A DNA stretch of 64,000 nt, from the NCBI RefSeq assembly GCF_029784165.1, contig NC_073694.1, positions 35,259,506-35,323,505 on the forward strand, in the 5' to 3' direction. Both the position numbers and the translations under genes were made by a program. The notes under the pieces were generated by a model. That model made no database searches. It was not told the origin of the DNA and was given only the letters and a program-made list of their open reading frames with translations. Source of the stretch: Wyeomyia smithii (Eukaryota; Arthropoda; Insecta; Diptera; Culicidae). Each line of letters starts with the position of its first letter. Within the stretch, counting starts at the first letter, position 1. Shown in pieces: positions 1-9,919 of the stretch.

Positions 1-1
1 C

Positions 2-763
2 GTGCCCCGCGTCATGAACTGCCTGAATTGCAAGCAGTTAGGCCATACAGCCGCCTACTGCTGCAATAAGGCACGTTGTGGCAAGTGTGGGGAGTCTCAT
101 GCGGAAGATTCTTGCAGTGTTAACGCTGAAAAGTGTATTCACTGCGGAGAAAATCTGCATGAGCTCTCGACATGTGCGGTGTACATGCAGCGCAGGGATA
201 AAATTAAACGGTCTCTCAAAGAGCGTTCAAAGCGTTCCTACGCTGACATGCTGAAGAAGACCGTTACCACTTCTCCCGTTACTTCGAACCCCTTCGATCT
301 GTTGCCCTCTGAGGAAACCGATTCTGACGATTCACCAGCGGGAGCATCTTACGCCAATCCTGGGGAGTCTAGAAAGAGGAAAAGTGTTTCCTCTCCTAAA
401 CTTCCCAGAAAAGGTCCTAAGATTTCTCAAAGTGAAATGAAGGTTACAAACAAACCAAACAGTGCTGCGGAAAAACCGAAGCAAACTCCTCCTGGGCTGG
501 CAAATTTAAAGTCCCAGAAGGAGTTCCCAGCACTGCCAGGAACATCTAAAACCCCAGTTGCTCCTTTTACACTCCCAGTTGATGAAACAAACTCTGGATT
601 AGTGAAATTTTCTGACATTGTGGACTGGATTTTTGAAACTTTCAATGTACCCGATCCAATTAAAATTTTTCTTACAGCATTCCTCCCAACAGTTAGATCA
701 TTTTTGAAGCAGTTGACTGCCCAATGGCCTCTCCTTGCAGCGATTGTATCCTTCGATGCCTAA
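2..763 (+). CDS. LINE ORF1 (gag-like, zinc knuckle), C-terminal part
   Basis: Nucleic-acid-binding protein of the retrotransposon, expected to coat its RNA. The window begins inside the gene, so the apparent start at base 2 (GTG) is not real; the homologous copy at 9912-11291 shows about 200 residues are missing. Three knuckles lie near residues 7-52: CLNCKQLGHTAAYC (CX2CX4HX4C), CGKCGESHAEDSC (CX2CX3HX4C) and CIHCGENLHELSTC. A Lys/Arg-rich stretch follows (about residues 60-80), then a low-complexity Ser/Pro/Lys region, then a hydrophobic C terminus. The TAA stop at 761-763 overlaps the ATG of ORF2 by 8 nt. Confidence 0.9.
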   Translation: MPRVMNCLNCKQLGHTAAYCCNKARCGKCGESHAEDSCSVNAEKCIHCGENLHELSTCAVYMQRRDKIKRSLKERSKRSYADMLKKTVTTSPVTSNPFDLLPSEETDSDDSPAGASYANPGESRKRKSVSSPKLPRKGPKISQSEMKVTNKPNSAAEKPKQTPPGLANLKSQKEFPALPGTSKTPVAPFTLPVDETNSGLVKFSDIVDWIFETFNVPDPIKIFLTAFLPTVRSFLKQLTAQWPLLAAIVSFDA

Positions 764-3700
764 TTCAACTGCGTATATGAAGGATTCTATCTCTGTCTTA
801 CAGTGGAATTGTAGAAGTATTTTACCAAAAATTGATTCGTTTAAAGTTTTGATAAATAAAAACAAATGCGATGCATTTTCCCTTTGTGAAACTTGGCTTA
901 CTTCAAATATTGATCTCAACTTCCATGATTTTAATATTATTCGCCTTGATCGAGACACCCCATATGGAGGAGTACTTTTAGGGATTAAAAAGTGCTATTC
1001 TTTCTATCGTATTAACCTCCCCTCGATTCCAGGCATCGAAGTTGTCGCATGTCAAATGACAATACAAGGTAAAGAGCTTTGTATTGCCTCAATATATATT
1101 CCCCCCAGAGCACAGGTTGGGCAACGGCTGCTCTTTGATTTAATAGAACTTCTTCCCTCGCCACGTTTGATTTTGGGAGACTTCAACTCTCATGGCGTGG
1201 CTTGGGGTTCCCCATACAATGATAACCGCTCCTCTTTAATCTATAACCTTTGCGATGACTTCGACATGACTATTTTAAACAACGGTGAAATGACACGTAT
1301 CCCGAAACCTCCAGCGCGCCCAAGCGCTTTGGATCTATCCTTATGTTCGACGTCGCTACGGTTGGATTGCACATGGAAGGTAATCCTCGATCCTCACGGT
1401 AGCGACCATCTGCCTATTCTTATTTCAATTACTAACGGGTCAACTCGCATGCGACCAATTGACATTCCGTATGACCTCACACGAAATGTCGATTGGAAGT
1501 TATACGAGGAAATGATTTCAAAAGCGGTCGAGTCGATTCAACATCATTCACCACTTGAAGAATACAACCTCCTCGCGGGCTTGATTCTCGACGCCGCGTT
1601 GCAAGCCCAAACGAAGAAATATCCCGGCGTAACGATCAAAGAACGGCCTCCCACTCCGTGGTGGGACCAAGAGTGCTCCGATGTCTACACGCAAAGATCC
1701 GACGCGTTTAAGGCCTACCAGACGGGAGGTATACCTGGCGACTATTTACGGTATTCGGAGCTTGATACCAAGCTTAAAAGCTTGGCTAAAGCAAAGAAAC
1801 GTGGATATTGGCGTCGGTTCGTGAACGAGACGTCGAGGGAGACATCGATGAGCACTCTTTGGAACACAGCCCGAAGAATGCGGAATCGCGTAACGGTCAA
1901 CGAAAGCGAGGAGTCTTCAAGTAGGTGGATATTTGATTTTGCCAGGAAAGTATGTCCGGACTCTATTCCTGAGCAAAATATTGTTCGCGATGCGTCTCCG
2001 GGCCACGACGCGATAGAATCACCTTTTACGATGGCAGAACTTTCAGTTGCCCTCCTGTCCTGTAACAATAACGCGCCTGGATTAGATAGAATCAAATTCA
2101 ACTTGTTGAAGAATCTACCCGGCAATGCCAAGAGGCGCTTGTTGAACTTGTTCAATAAGTTCCTGGAGCAAAACATTGTACCGCAGGATTGGAGGCAAGT
2201 GAAGGTGATCGCCATCCAAAAACCAGGGAAACCAGCTTCTAATCACAACTCTTATAGGCCGATTGCAATGCTATCCTGTATCCGGAAATTGATGGAAAAA
2301 ATGATACTCCGTCGTTTAGACCACTGGGTCGAATCAAATGGTCTACTATCAGAAACTCAATTTGGCTTCCGCCGTGCCAAAGGGACGAATGATTGTCTTG
2401 CGTTGCTTTCAACAGATATTCAGCTGGCGTATGCTCGTAAAGAACAAATGGCGTCTGCGTTCTTGGACATTAAGGGGGCTTTTGATTCCGTTTCTATTGA
2501 CATTCTTTCGGGTAAACTTCACCGACAAGGATTTTCTCCAATTTTGAACAATTTTTTGCACAACTTGTTGTCCGAAAAGCACATGCATTTTACGCATGGC
2601 GATTTGGCAACTTTTCGCATTAGCTACATGGGTCTTCCCCAGGGCTCATGTTTAAGCCCCCTTCTTTACAACTTTTATGTAAATGACATCGACGAATGTC
2701 TGGCAAATTCATGCACGATAAGACAACTTGCAGACGACAGTGTAATCTCTGTTACAGGAGCCAAAGCTGCCGATTTGCAAGGACCATTGCAAGATACCTT
2801 GGACAATTTGTCTGCTTGGGCTTTACAGCTAGGTATCGAATTCTCTCCGGAGAAGACTGAGATAGTAGTTTTTTCTAGGAAGCATGAACCTGCTCAGCTT
2901 CAAACACAATTAATGGGTAAAACGATTTTTCAGGTTTTGGTACACAAATATCTTGGTGTCTGGTTCGACTCTAAAGGCACCTGGGGATGTCACGTGAGGT
3001 ATCTGATGAAAAAATGTCAACAAAGAGTGAATTTTCTTCGTACAATAACCGGACAATGGTGGGGAGCCCATCCAGGAGACCTTATAAGGCTTTACCAAAC
3101 AACGATATTGTCTGTTATTGAATACGGGTGTTTCTGCTTCCGCTCCGCAGCAAACACACATTTGATCAAACTGGAGCGAATACAATATCGTTGTTTGCGT
3201 ATCGCCTTAGGTTGCATGCAGTCGACCCATACGATGAGTTTGGAGGTTTTAGCTGGAGTACTACCATTGAAAAACCGCTTCTGGAGCCTGTCTTCTCGTA
3301 TTCTAATCAAATGTGAGGTCTTGAACCGTCCCGTGATTGAAAATTTTGAAAGGTTAATCGAACTTAATTCTCAAACCCGTTTTATGACATTGTATTTCAA
3401 TCACATGTCCCAAAATATTAACCCTTCTTCGAATATTCCAAATCGTGTCGACTTATCAAATACTTCTGATTCTACTGTGTTTTTCGATACATCCATGATA
3501 GAAGAAACTCGTGGAATCCCGGATCATTTACGCGTGCAGCAGATCCCCAAAATTTTTTCCAATAAATATCGAAACATCAACTGCGACAATATGTACTACA
3601 CTGACGGATCACTTCTTGATGGGTCCACTGGCTTCGGTATCTTCAATAACAATTTAACCGTCTCCCATAAGCTCGATAATCCTGCTTCTGTTTACGTCGC

Positions 3701-4442
3701 AGAATTAGCTGCAATTCAGTACACCCTAGGGATTATCGAAAAAATGCCCACGGACCATTATTTCATCTTTACGGACAGTCTCAGTTCCATTGAGGCTCTC
3801 CGATCGATGAAAGATGTTAAGCACTCTCCGTATTTCCTGGGGAAAATACGGGAACATCTGAGTGCTTTATCCGAAAAATCTACTCAGATTACCTTAGCGT
3901 GGGTCCCTTCTCACTGCTCGATACCGGGTAATGAGAAAGCGGACTCTTTGGCTAAGGTGGGCGCAACAAACGGTGATATTTATGAAAGACCAATTGCCTT
4001 TAATGAATTTTTCGCACTTGTACGTCAGAATACGATCATCAGTTGGCAAAATGCTTGGACCAGAGGGGAATTGGGAAGGTGGTTACATTCCATAATCCCC
4101 AAAGTATCGACGAACCCGTGGTTCAAGGGGTTGGATGTAGGTCGGGATTTCATTTGCGTGATGTCCCGGCTTATGTCCAATCACTATAGATTTGACGCGC
4201 TCCTCCGTCGTGTTGGGCTCGGGGAAAGTGGTATCTGTGCCTGTGGTGAAGGTTATCACGACATAGAGCATGTGGTTTGGTCATGCCCTGTACACCGTGA
4301 CGCCAGGTCTAAATTAATAGCTTCCCTGCAGGCCGAGGGTAGACAGCCGGCTGTTCCTGTTCGTGATGTCTTGGCGAGCCGTGACCTATCCTACATGTCC
4401 CTTATATACGTTTTCCTGAAATCCATCCACGCCCCAGTCTAG
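756..4442 (+). CDS. LINE ORF2: endonuclease, reverse transcriptase, RNase H
   Basis: Polyprotein that nicks target DNA, copies the element RNA by target-primed reverse transcription and can degrade the RNA strand. The frame is open from a TTG at 735, but the first ATG is at 756 and sits in the ORF1 stop overlap (ATGCCTAA), so 756 is taken as start (1228 aa). Endonuclease motifs, numbered from 735: QWNCRS (~24), ETWL (~52), RDTPYGG (~73), GDFN (~147), SDHLP (~224). Reverse transcriptase: APGLD (~446), AFLDIKGAFDS (~577), GLPQGSCLSP (~633), LADD (~665, with Leu in place of the usual Tyr/Phe), KYLGVWFD. RNase H: TDGSL (~955), AEL (~990), FTDS (~1013) and HCSIPGNEKAD (~1060), so the acidic residues are present. 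The C terminus has a Cys/His motif, CACGEGYHDIEHVVWSC. There are no internal stops, unlike every other LINE in the window. Confidence 0.93.
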   Translation: MPNSTAYMKDSISVLQWNCRSILPKIDSFKVLINKNKCDAFSLCETWLTSNIDLNFHDFNIIRLDRDTPYGGVLLGIKKCYSFYRINLPSIPGIEVVACQMTIQGKELCIASIYIPPRAQVGQRLLFDLIELLPSPRLILGDFNSHGVAWGSPYNDNRSSLIYNLCDDFDMTILNNGEMTRIPKPPARPSALDLSLCSTSLRLDCTWKVILDPHGSDHLPILISITNGSTRMRPIDIPYDLTRNVDWKLYEEMISKAVESIQHHSPLEEYNLLAGLILDAALQAQTKKYPGVTIKERPPTPWWDQECSDVYTQRSDAFKAYQTGGIPGDYLRYSELDTKLKSLAKAKKRGYWRRFVNETSRETSMSTLWNTARRMRNRVTVNESEESSSRWIFDFARKVCPDSIPEQNIVRDASPGHDAIESPFTMAELSVALLSCNNNAPGLDRIKFNLLKNLPGNAKRRLLNLFNKFLEQNIVPQDWRQVKVIAIQKPGKPASNHNSYRPIAMLSCIRKLMEKMILRRLDHWVESNGLLSETQFGFRRAKGTNDCLALLSTDIQLAYARKEQMASAFLDIKGAFDSVSIDILSGKLHRQGFSPILNNFLHNLLSEKHMHFTHGDLATFRISYMGLPQGSCLSPLLYNFYVNDIDECLANSCTIRQLADDSVISVTGAKAADLQGPLQDTLDNLSAWALQLGIEFSPEKTEIVVFSRKHEPAQLQTQLMGKTIFQVLVHKYLGVWFDSKGTWGCHVRYLMKKCQQRVNFLRTITGQWWGAHPGDLIRLYQTTILSVIEYGCFCFRSAANTHLIKLERIQYRCLRIALGCMQSTHTMSLEVLAGVLPLKNRFWSLSSRILIKCEVLNRPVIENFERLIELNSQTRFMTLYFNHMSQNINPSSNIPNRVDLSNTSDSTVFFDTSMIEETRGIPDHLRVQQIPKIFSNKYRNINCDNMYYTDGSLLDGSTGFGIFNNNLTVSHKLDNPASVYVAELAAIQYTLGIIEKMPTDHYFIFTDSLSSIEALRSMKDVKHSPYFLGKIREHLSALSEKSTQITLAWVPSHCSIPGNEKADSLAKVGATNGDIYERPIAFNEFFALVRQNTIISWQNAWTRGELGRWLHSIIPKVSTNPWFKGLDVGRDFICVMSRLMSNHYRFDALLRRVGLGESGICACGEGYHDIEHVVWSCPVHRDARSKLIASLQAEGRQPAVPVRDVLASRDLSYMSLIYVFLKSIHAPV

Positions 4443-4825
4443 TCCCGTTCCCCTCCGTCTACACCCAACAAAACGACAAGAACACGTTTGAACCTTAAGC
4501 ACAAAACCAGCAACCAGACCCCGCACAATAGAACCAGGACCCAAGGACTACGAGCCTCTGTCCCAACTCACGACATCGTGGCTCAGCAGAACGAATCCAT
4601 ACATGCCATTCGACGATTATCAGACGACCATTGAACAACAAAACACTGATTGGAAATCCCATGCTAGTTTTAAGTTAGACTTAATTTCAGCTCGTAGTCG
4701 GCAGCGAGGATAAAAAATTTGCTTTAGTTTTTAAGTCATCAGATATAATTGGCGCCGTTAAACATTAAATTGTATTTGTGCCGTGTCAAATAAATGTTAT
4801 GTGAAGAAAAAAAAAAAAAAAAAAA
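4443..4825 (+). terminator. LINE copy 1 3' UTR, poly(A) signal and A tail
   Basis: The 3' UTR of about 360 bases ends with AATAAA at 4789-4794, then a run of 19 A at 4807-4825. The last ~50 bases before the tail recur in inverted copy 2 (near 5850-5900), in a 40-bp insertion at 27370 and in a fragment at 52900. The tail type is therefore diagnostic of this LINE family. No target duplication can be tested because the 5' junction lies outside the window. Confidence 0.85.
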
Positions 4826-4888
4826 TGTTGCTCTAAGTGAAGCAACGTGCAATTTATGCAAATGTTGCTCTAAGTGAAGCAACGTGCA
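4824..4888. repeat. 28-bp direct duplication next to the LINE tail
   Basis: The 28 bases at 4824-4851 (starting aatgttgctc, ending caacgtgca) recur exactly at 4861-4888, separated by atttatgca. The second copy is in frame with the mariner relic and encodes NVALSEATC. The first copy directly abuts the A tail of the LINE. It may be a local replication slip or a trace of a target duplication. Confidence 0.8.
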
Positions 4889-5390
4889 GTCGCTTTAAAG
4901 ACGGCTATTTCGATGTTGACGACTGTCCGCGTGAAGGAAGGAATATAACCTCCGAGGCGCTGATTTGGAAAAGTTGTTCGATGAGGATCCATGGACAACT
5001 TACTGCTGTATTAGGAGTTACCCGTCGAACTATTTTCAAGCGATTTGGGAATGATTCGAAAACAATGCATTGGGGTTCCGAATAATTTGGAACTAAGAGA
5101 CACGCGTCGTTTGCTCGCCTATGAACAACTGCTCCAGGGGCAAAAGGGAAAGGGTTTCCTTTAACGCATCATGACGGGTGATGTAAAATGGATTCATTAC
5201 TGCAACCTGAAGAAAGAATGTCATCAGGACTGTTCGGTCACACGTCGTCGGTGGAATTTCTTGTGTTCTGTTGAAACCTACCGAAGCCAATGATATGTAT
5301 AGGTAATTGTTTTCTCCAAGCTAAGTAGTTTTCTTATTGAAAAAGCTGCGACAACTCAGTTGCGCACCTAATATGTATGCATATTGGAGA
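4830..5390 (+). pseudogene. mariner transposase relic
   Basis: Decayed fragment of a mariner-family transposase (cut-and-paste, DDE/D). In the frame of 4837-5085 it reads ALSEATC...RFKDGYFDVDD...REGR, then GVTRRTIFKRF, which matches the helix-turn-helix and linker order of mariners. After a stop and frameshifts the conserved blocks EQLLQGQKGKGF, a degenerate TGDVKWIHY and LLKPTE follow to about 5330. The rest of the catalytic domain is absent or unrecognisable. The I-clade LINE appears to have landed in its 5' part; the left part would lie beyond the window. Confidence 0.75.
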
Positions 5391-5454
5391 CTATATCAAT
5401 AAAAATCTAGTCAACAATCTGCATTCATGTACAGTGTCGGTCATAAGTTAAGCA

Positions 5455-5794
5455 AGGTAAGGTCGCTTTTTACGTGGTTTTTTTATGCGGGTTGCTTTCC
5501 TCCATTACTTAAAAACGGTACAAGATATCGACCTCATTTCAATTACGTTTTCCGTTTCAGGCCACGAGTGATCATATATATCAGTTTTCAAAAAAATCAC
5601 AATTTTTGGTGTAAATACTCAAAATTTAAAATATTGCATTTTGGTCTCTAGATTGGCCACTATTATATTCAAACGAGATTTCGAATTGTTTTAGGACGGT
5701 TTTCTTTGTTATATTTGCAACTCAAAAAAGTCGTTTTTTACGCGGGCCCATACAAATTTGGAACGCATCCCCCGCGTAAAAAGCGACCTTAGTG
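5455..5794. mobile_element. MITE with GGTCGCTTTTTACG terminal repeats
   Basis: The left end reads aaggtcgctttttacgtgg. The right end, reverse-complemented, reads cactaaggtcgctttttacg, with TA at 5795-5796 just outside. The ends form inverted repeats of about 25 bases with mismatches, and internal copies of tttttacgcggg occur near 5730. No ORF of interest lies inside. The same termini occur at 57531-57673 and, more distantly, at 31112-31452. The left terminus is degenerate, so its exact base is uncertain. Confidence 0.65.
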
Positions 5795-6240
5795 TATTTA
5801 TTTAATCCATATGATAGCTCTAACAACAAGCAATTACGCATCATTTTTTTTTTGTTCATCTATAATTTATTTGACACGGCACAAATACAATTTAATGTTT
5901 AACGGCGCCAATTATATCTGGTAGCTTACTTTCTAAAGTATCTTAATAACTAAAAGCAAATTTTTTATCCTCGCTGCCGACTACGAGCTGAAACTAAATG
6001 TAACTTAAGGCTATAATATTTTGCGTTAAAAGCACTGGTTTACTGTATGATGGTTTTCATTGCCATAGGTAAGCAGCATATTAAATTTGTTCCGCTGCTG
6101 GGCCAAGATATTACGGACTGGCATATTGGGTTGTCTCCCTCGGGACCTGAGAGTATCGTGCGGGTCTAGTTGCTGTTTCCGGATCCGGGGTCTTAACGTG
6201 TTCTTGTCGTTTGGTTGGATGTAGGCGGAAGGGAATAGGA

Positions 6241-9200
6241 TTAAACTGGGGCGTGGATGGATTTCAGGAAAACGTATATAAGGGACATGTAGGATAGGTC
6301 ACGGCTCGCCAAGACATCACGAACAGGAACAGCCGGCTGCCTACTTTCAGCCTGCAGGGAAGCTATTAATTTAGACCTGGCGTCACGGTGTACAGGGCAT
6401 GACCAAACAACGTGCTCTATGTCGTGATAACCTTCACCACAGGCACAGATACTATTTCCCCGAGCCCAACACGACGGAGATGCGCGTCAAATCTATAGTG
6501 ATTGGACATAAGCCGGGACATCACCCAAATGAAATCCCGACCTACATCCAACCCCTTGAACCACGGGTTCGTCGACACCTTGGGGATTATGGAATGTAAC
6601 CACCTTCCCAGTTTCCCTCTGGTCCAAGCATTTTGCCAACGGATGATCGTATTCTGACGTACAAATGCGAAAAATTCATTAAAGGCAATTGGTCTTTCAT
6701 AAATATCACCGTTTGTTGCGCCCACCTTAGCCAAAGAGTCCGCTTTCTCACTACCCGGTATCGAGCAGTGAGAAGGGACCCACGCTAAGGTAATCTGAGT
6801 AGATTTTTCGGATAAAGCACTCAGATGTTCCCGTATTTTCTCCAGGAAATACGGAGAGTGCTTAACATCTTTCATCGATCGGAGAGCCTCAATGGAACTG
6901 AGACTGTCCGTAAAGATGAAATAATGGTCCATGGGCATTTTTTCGATAATCCCTAGGGTGTACTGAATTGCAGCCAATTCTGCGACGTAAACAGAAGCAG
7001 GATTATCTAGCTTATGGGAGACGGTTAAATTGTTATTCAAAATACCGAAGCCAGTGGACCCATCAAGAAGTGATCCGTCAGTGTAGAACATATTGTCGCA
7101 GTTGATGTTTCGATATTTATTGGAAAAAATTTTGGGGATCTGCTGCACGCGTAAATGATCCGGGATTCCACGAGTTTCTTCTATCATGGATGTATCGAAA
7201 AACACAGTAGAATCAGAAGTATTCAAATACTAAGTTGACACGATTTGGAATATTCGAAGAAGGGTTAATATTTTGGGACATGTGATTGAAATACAATGTC
7301 ATAAAACGGGTTTGAGAATTAAGTTCGATTAACCTTTCAAAATTTTCAATCACAGGACGGTTCAAAACCTCACATTTGATAAAAATACGAGAAGACAGGC
7401 TCCAGAAGCGGTTTTTCAATGGTAGTACTCCAGCTAAGACCTCCAAACTCATCGTATGGGTCGACTGCATGGAACCCAAGGCGATACGCAAACAACGATA
7501 TTGTGTTCGCTTCAGTTTGATTAAATGTGTGTTTGCTGCGAAGCGGAAGCAGAAACACCCGTACTCAATAACAGACAATATCGTTGTTTGGTAAAGCCTT
7601 ATAAGGTCTCCTGGATGGGCTCCCCACCATTGTCCGGTTATTGTACGAAGAAAATTCACTCTTTGTTGACATTTTTTCATCAGATACCTAACGTGACAAC
7701 CCCAGGTGCCTTTAGAGTCGAACCAGACGCCAAGATATTTGTGTACCAAAACCTGAGAAATCGTTTTACCCATTAATTGTGTTTGAAGCTGAGCAGGTTC
7801 ATGCTTCCTAGAAAAAACTACTATCTCAGTCTTCTCCGGAGAGAATTCGATACCTAGCTGTAAAGCCCAAGCAGACAAATTGTCCAAGGTATCTTGCAAT
7901 GGTCCTTGCAAATCGGCAGCTTTGGCTCCTGTAACAGAGATTACACTGTCGTCTGCAAGTTGTCTTATCGTGCATGAATTTGCCAGACATTCGTCGATGT
8001 CATTTACATAAAAGTTGTAAAGAAGGGGGCTTAAACATGAGCCCTGGGGAAGACCCATGTAGCTAATGCGAAAAGTTGCCAAATCGCCGTGCGTAAAATG
8101 CATGTGCTTTTCGGACAACAAATTGTGCAAGAAATTGTTCAACATTGGAGAAAATCCTTGTCGGTGAAGTTTACCCGAAAGAATGTCAATAGAAACGGAA
8201 TCAAAAGCCCCCTTAATGTCCAAGAACGCAGACGCCATTTGTTCTTTACGAGCATACGCCAGCTGAATATCTGTTGAAAGCAACGCAAGACAATCATTCG
8301 TTCCTTTGGCACGGCGGAAGCCAAATTGAGTATCTGATAGTAGACCATTTGATTCGACCCAATGGTCTAAACGACGGAGTATCATTTTTTCCATCAATTT
8401 CCGGATACAGGATAGCATTGCAATCGGCCTATAAGAGTTGTGATCAGAAGCTGGTTTCCCTGGTTTTTGGATGGCGATCACCTTCACTTGCCTCCAATCC
8501 TGCGGTACAATGTTTTGCTCCAGGAACTTATTGAACAAGTTCAACAAGCGCCTCTTGGCATTGCCGGGTAGATTCTTCAACAAGTTGAATTTGATTCTAT
8601 CTAACCCAGGCGCGTTATTGTTACAGGACAGGAGGGCAACTGAAAATTCTGCCATCGTAAAAGGTGATTCTACCGCGTCGTGGCCCGGAGACGCATCGCG
8701 AACAATGTTTTGCTCAGGAACAGAGTCCGGACATACTTTCCTGGCAAAATCAAATATCCACCGACTTGCTTTCGTTGACCGTTACGCGATTCCGCATTCT
8801 TCGGGCTGTGTTCCAAAGAGTGCTCATCGATGTCTCCCTCGACGTTTCGTTCACGAACCGACGCCGATATCCGCGTTTCTTTGCTTTAGCGAAGCTTTTA
8901 AGCTTGGTATCAAGCTCCGAATACCGTATATAGTCACCAGGTATACCTCCCTTCTGGAAGGCCAAAAACGCCTCGGATCTTTGCGTGTAGACATCGGAGC
9001 ACTCTTGGTCCCACCACGGAGTGGGAGGCCGTTCTTTGATCGTTACGCCGGGATATTTCTTCGTTTGGGCTTGCAACGCGTCGTCGAGAATCAAGCCCGC
9101 GAGGAGGTTGTATTCTTCAAGTGGTGGATGATGTTGAATCGACTAGACCGCTTTTGAAATCATTTCCTCGTATAACTTCCAATGAACATTCCGTGTGAGG

Positions 9201-9919
9201 TCATACGGAATGTCAATTGGTCGCATGCGAGTTGACCCGTTATTAATTGAAATATAAATAAGCAAATGGTCGCTACCGTGAGGATCGAGGATTACCTTCC
9301 ATGTGCAATCCAACCGTAGCGACGTCGAACATAAGGATAGATCCAAAGCGCTTGGGCGCGCTGGAGGTTTCGGGATACGTGTCATTTCACCGTTGTTCAA
9401 AATAGTCATGTCGAAGTCATCGCAAAGGTTATAGATTAAAGAGGAGCGGTTATCATTGTAGGGGGAACCCCAAGCCACACCATGAGAGTTGAAGTCTCCC
9501 AAAATCAAACGTGGCGAGGGAAGAAGTTCTATTAAATCAAAGAGCAACCGTTGCCCAACCTGTGCTCTGGGAGGAATATATATTGAGGCAATACAAAGCT
9601 CTTTACCTTGCATTGTCATTTGACATGCGACAACTTCGATGCCTGGAATCGAGGGGAGGTTAATACGATAGAAAGAATAGCACTTTTTAATCCCTAAAAG
9701 TACTCCTCTATATGGGGTGTCTCGATCAAGGCGAATAATATTAAAATCATGGAAGTTGAGATCAATATTTGAAGTAAGCCAAGTTTCACAAAGGGAAAAT
9801 GCATCGCATTTGTTTCTATTAATTAAAACTTTAAATGAATCCATTTTTGGTAAAATACTGCTACAATTCCACTGTAAGACAGAGATAGAATCCTTCGTAT
9901 ACGCAGATGAATTAGGCAT
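6241..9919 (-). pseudogene. LINE copy 2 ORF2 (broken)
   Basis: Nearly identical to copy 1 ORF2 but disabled. The ATG at 9919 overlaps the ORF1 stop as in copy 1. The endonuclease runs to a TAG at about 9143-9145, where copy 1 has GAG. The frame continues from 9094 until an ~11-nt deletion just after NRVTVNES (near 8763) shifts it. The reverse transcriptase is open from 8655 to 7213 and keeps AFLDIKGAFDS, GLPQGSCLSP and LADD. A small rearrangement at about 7225 shifts the frame before the RNase H block (7226-6417). A one-base loss near 6443 breaks the terminal Cys/His motif. The equivalent stop would be TAA at 6243-6241. Confidence 0.88.

Larger units (their letters stand above)
1..4825 (+). 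mobile_element. I-clade non-LTR retrotransposon, copy 1 (5' end outside window)
   Basis: A two-ORF LINE. ORF1 is a gag-like RNA-binding protein with three zinc knuckles. ORF2 has an APE-type endonuclease, a reverse transcriptase and an RNase H domain, the order typical of the I group. It ends with an AATAAA signal and a 19-base A tail. Everything visible is open: no frameshift or internal stop from base 2 to base 4442. A second, damaged copy lies in inverted orientation at 5843-11760 and lets the ORF boundaries be checked. The upstream quarter of ORF1, the 5' UTR and the left target duplication lie outside the window. Copy 1 therefore looks coding-competent, but its 5' end is unseen. Confidence 0.93.

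Noticed and set aside
8471..9157. 228-codon plus ORF
   Set aside because: Antisense of LINE copy 2 ORF2; the same shadow appears opposite copy 1.
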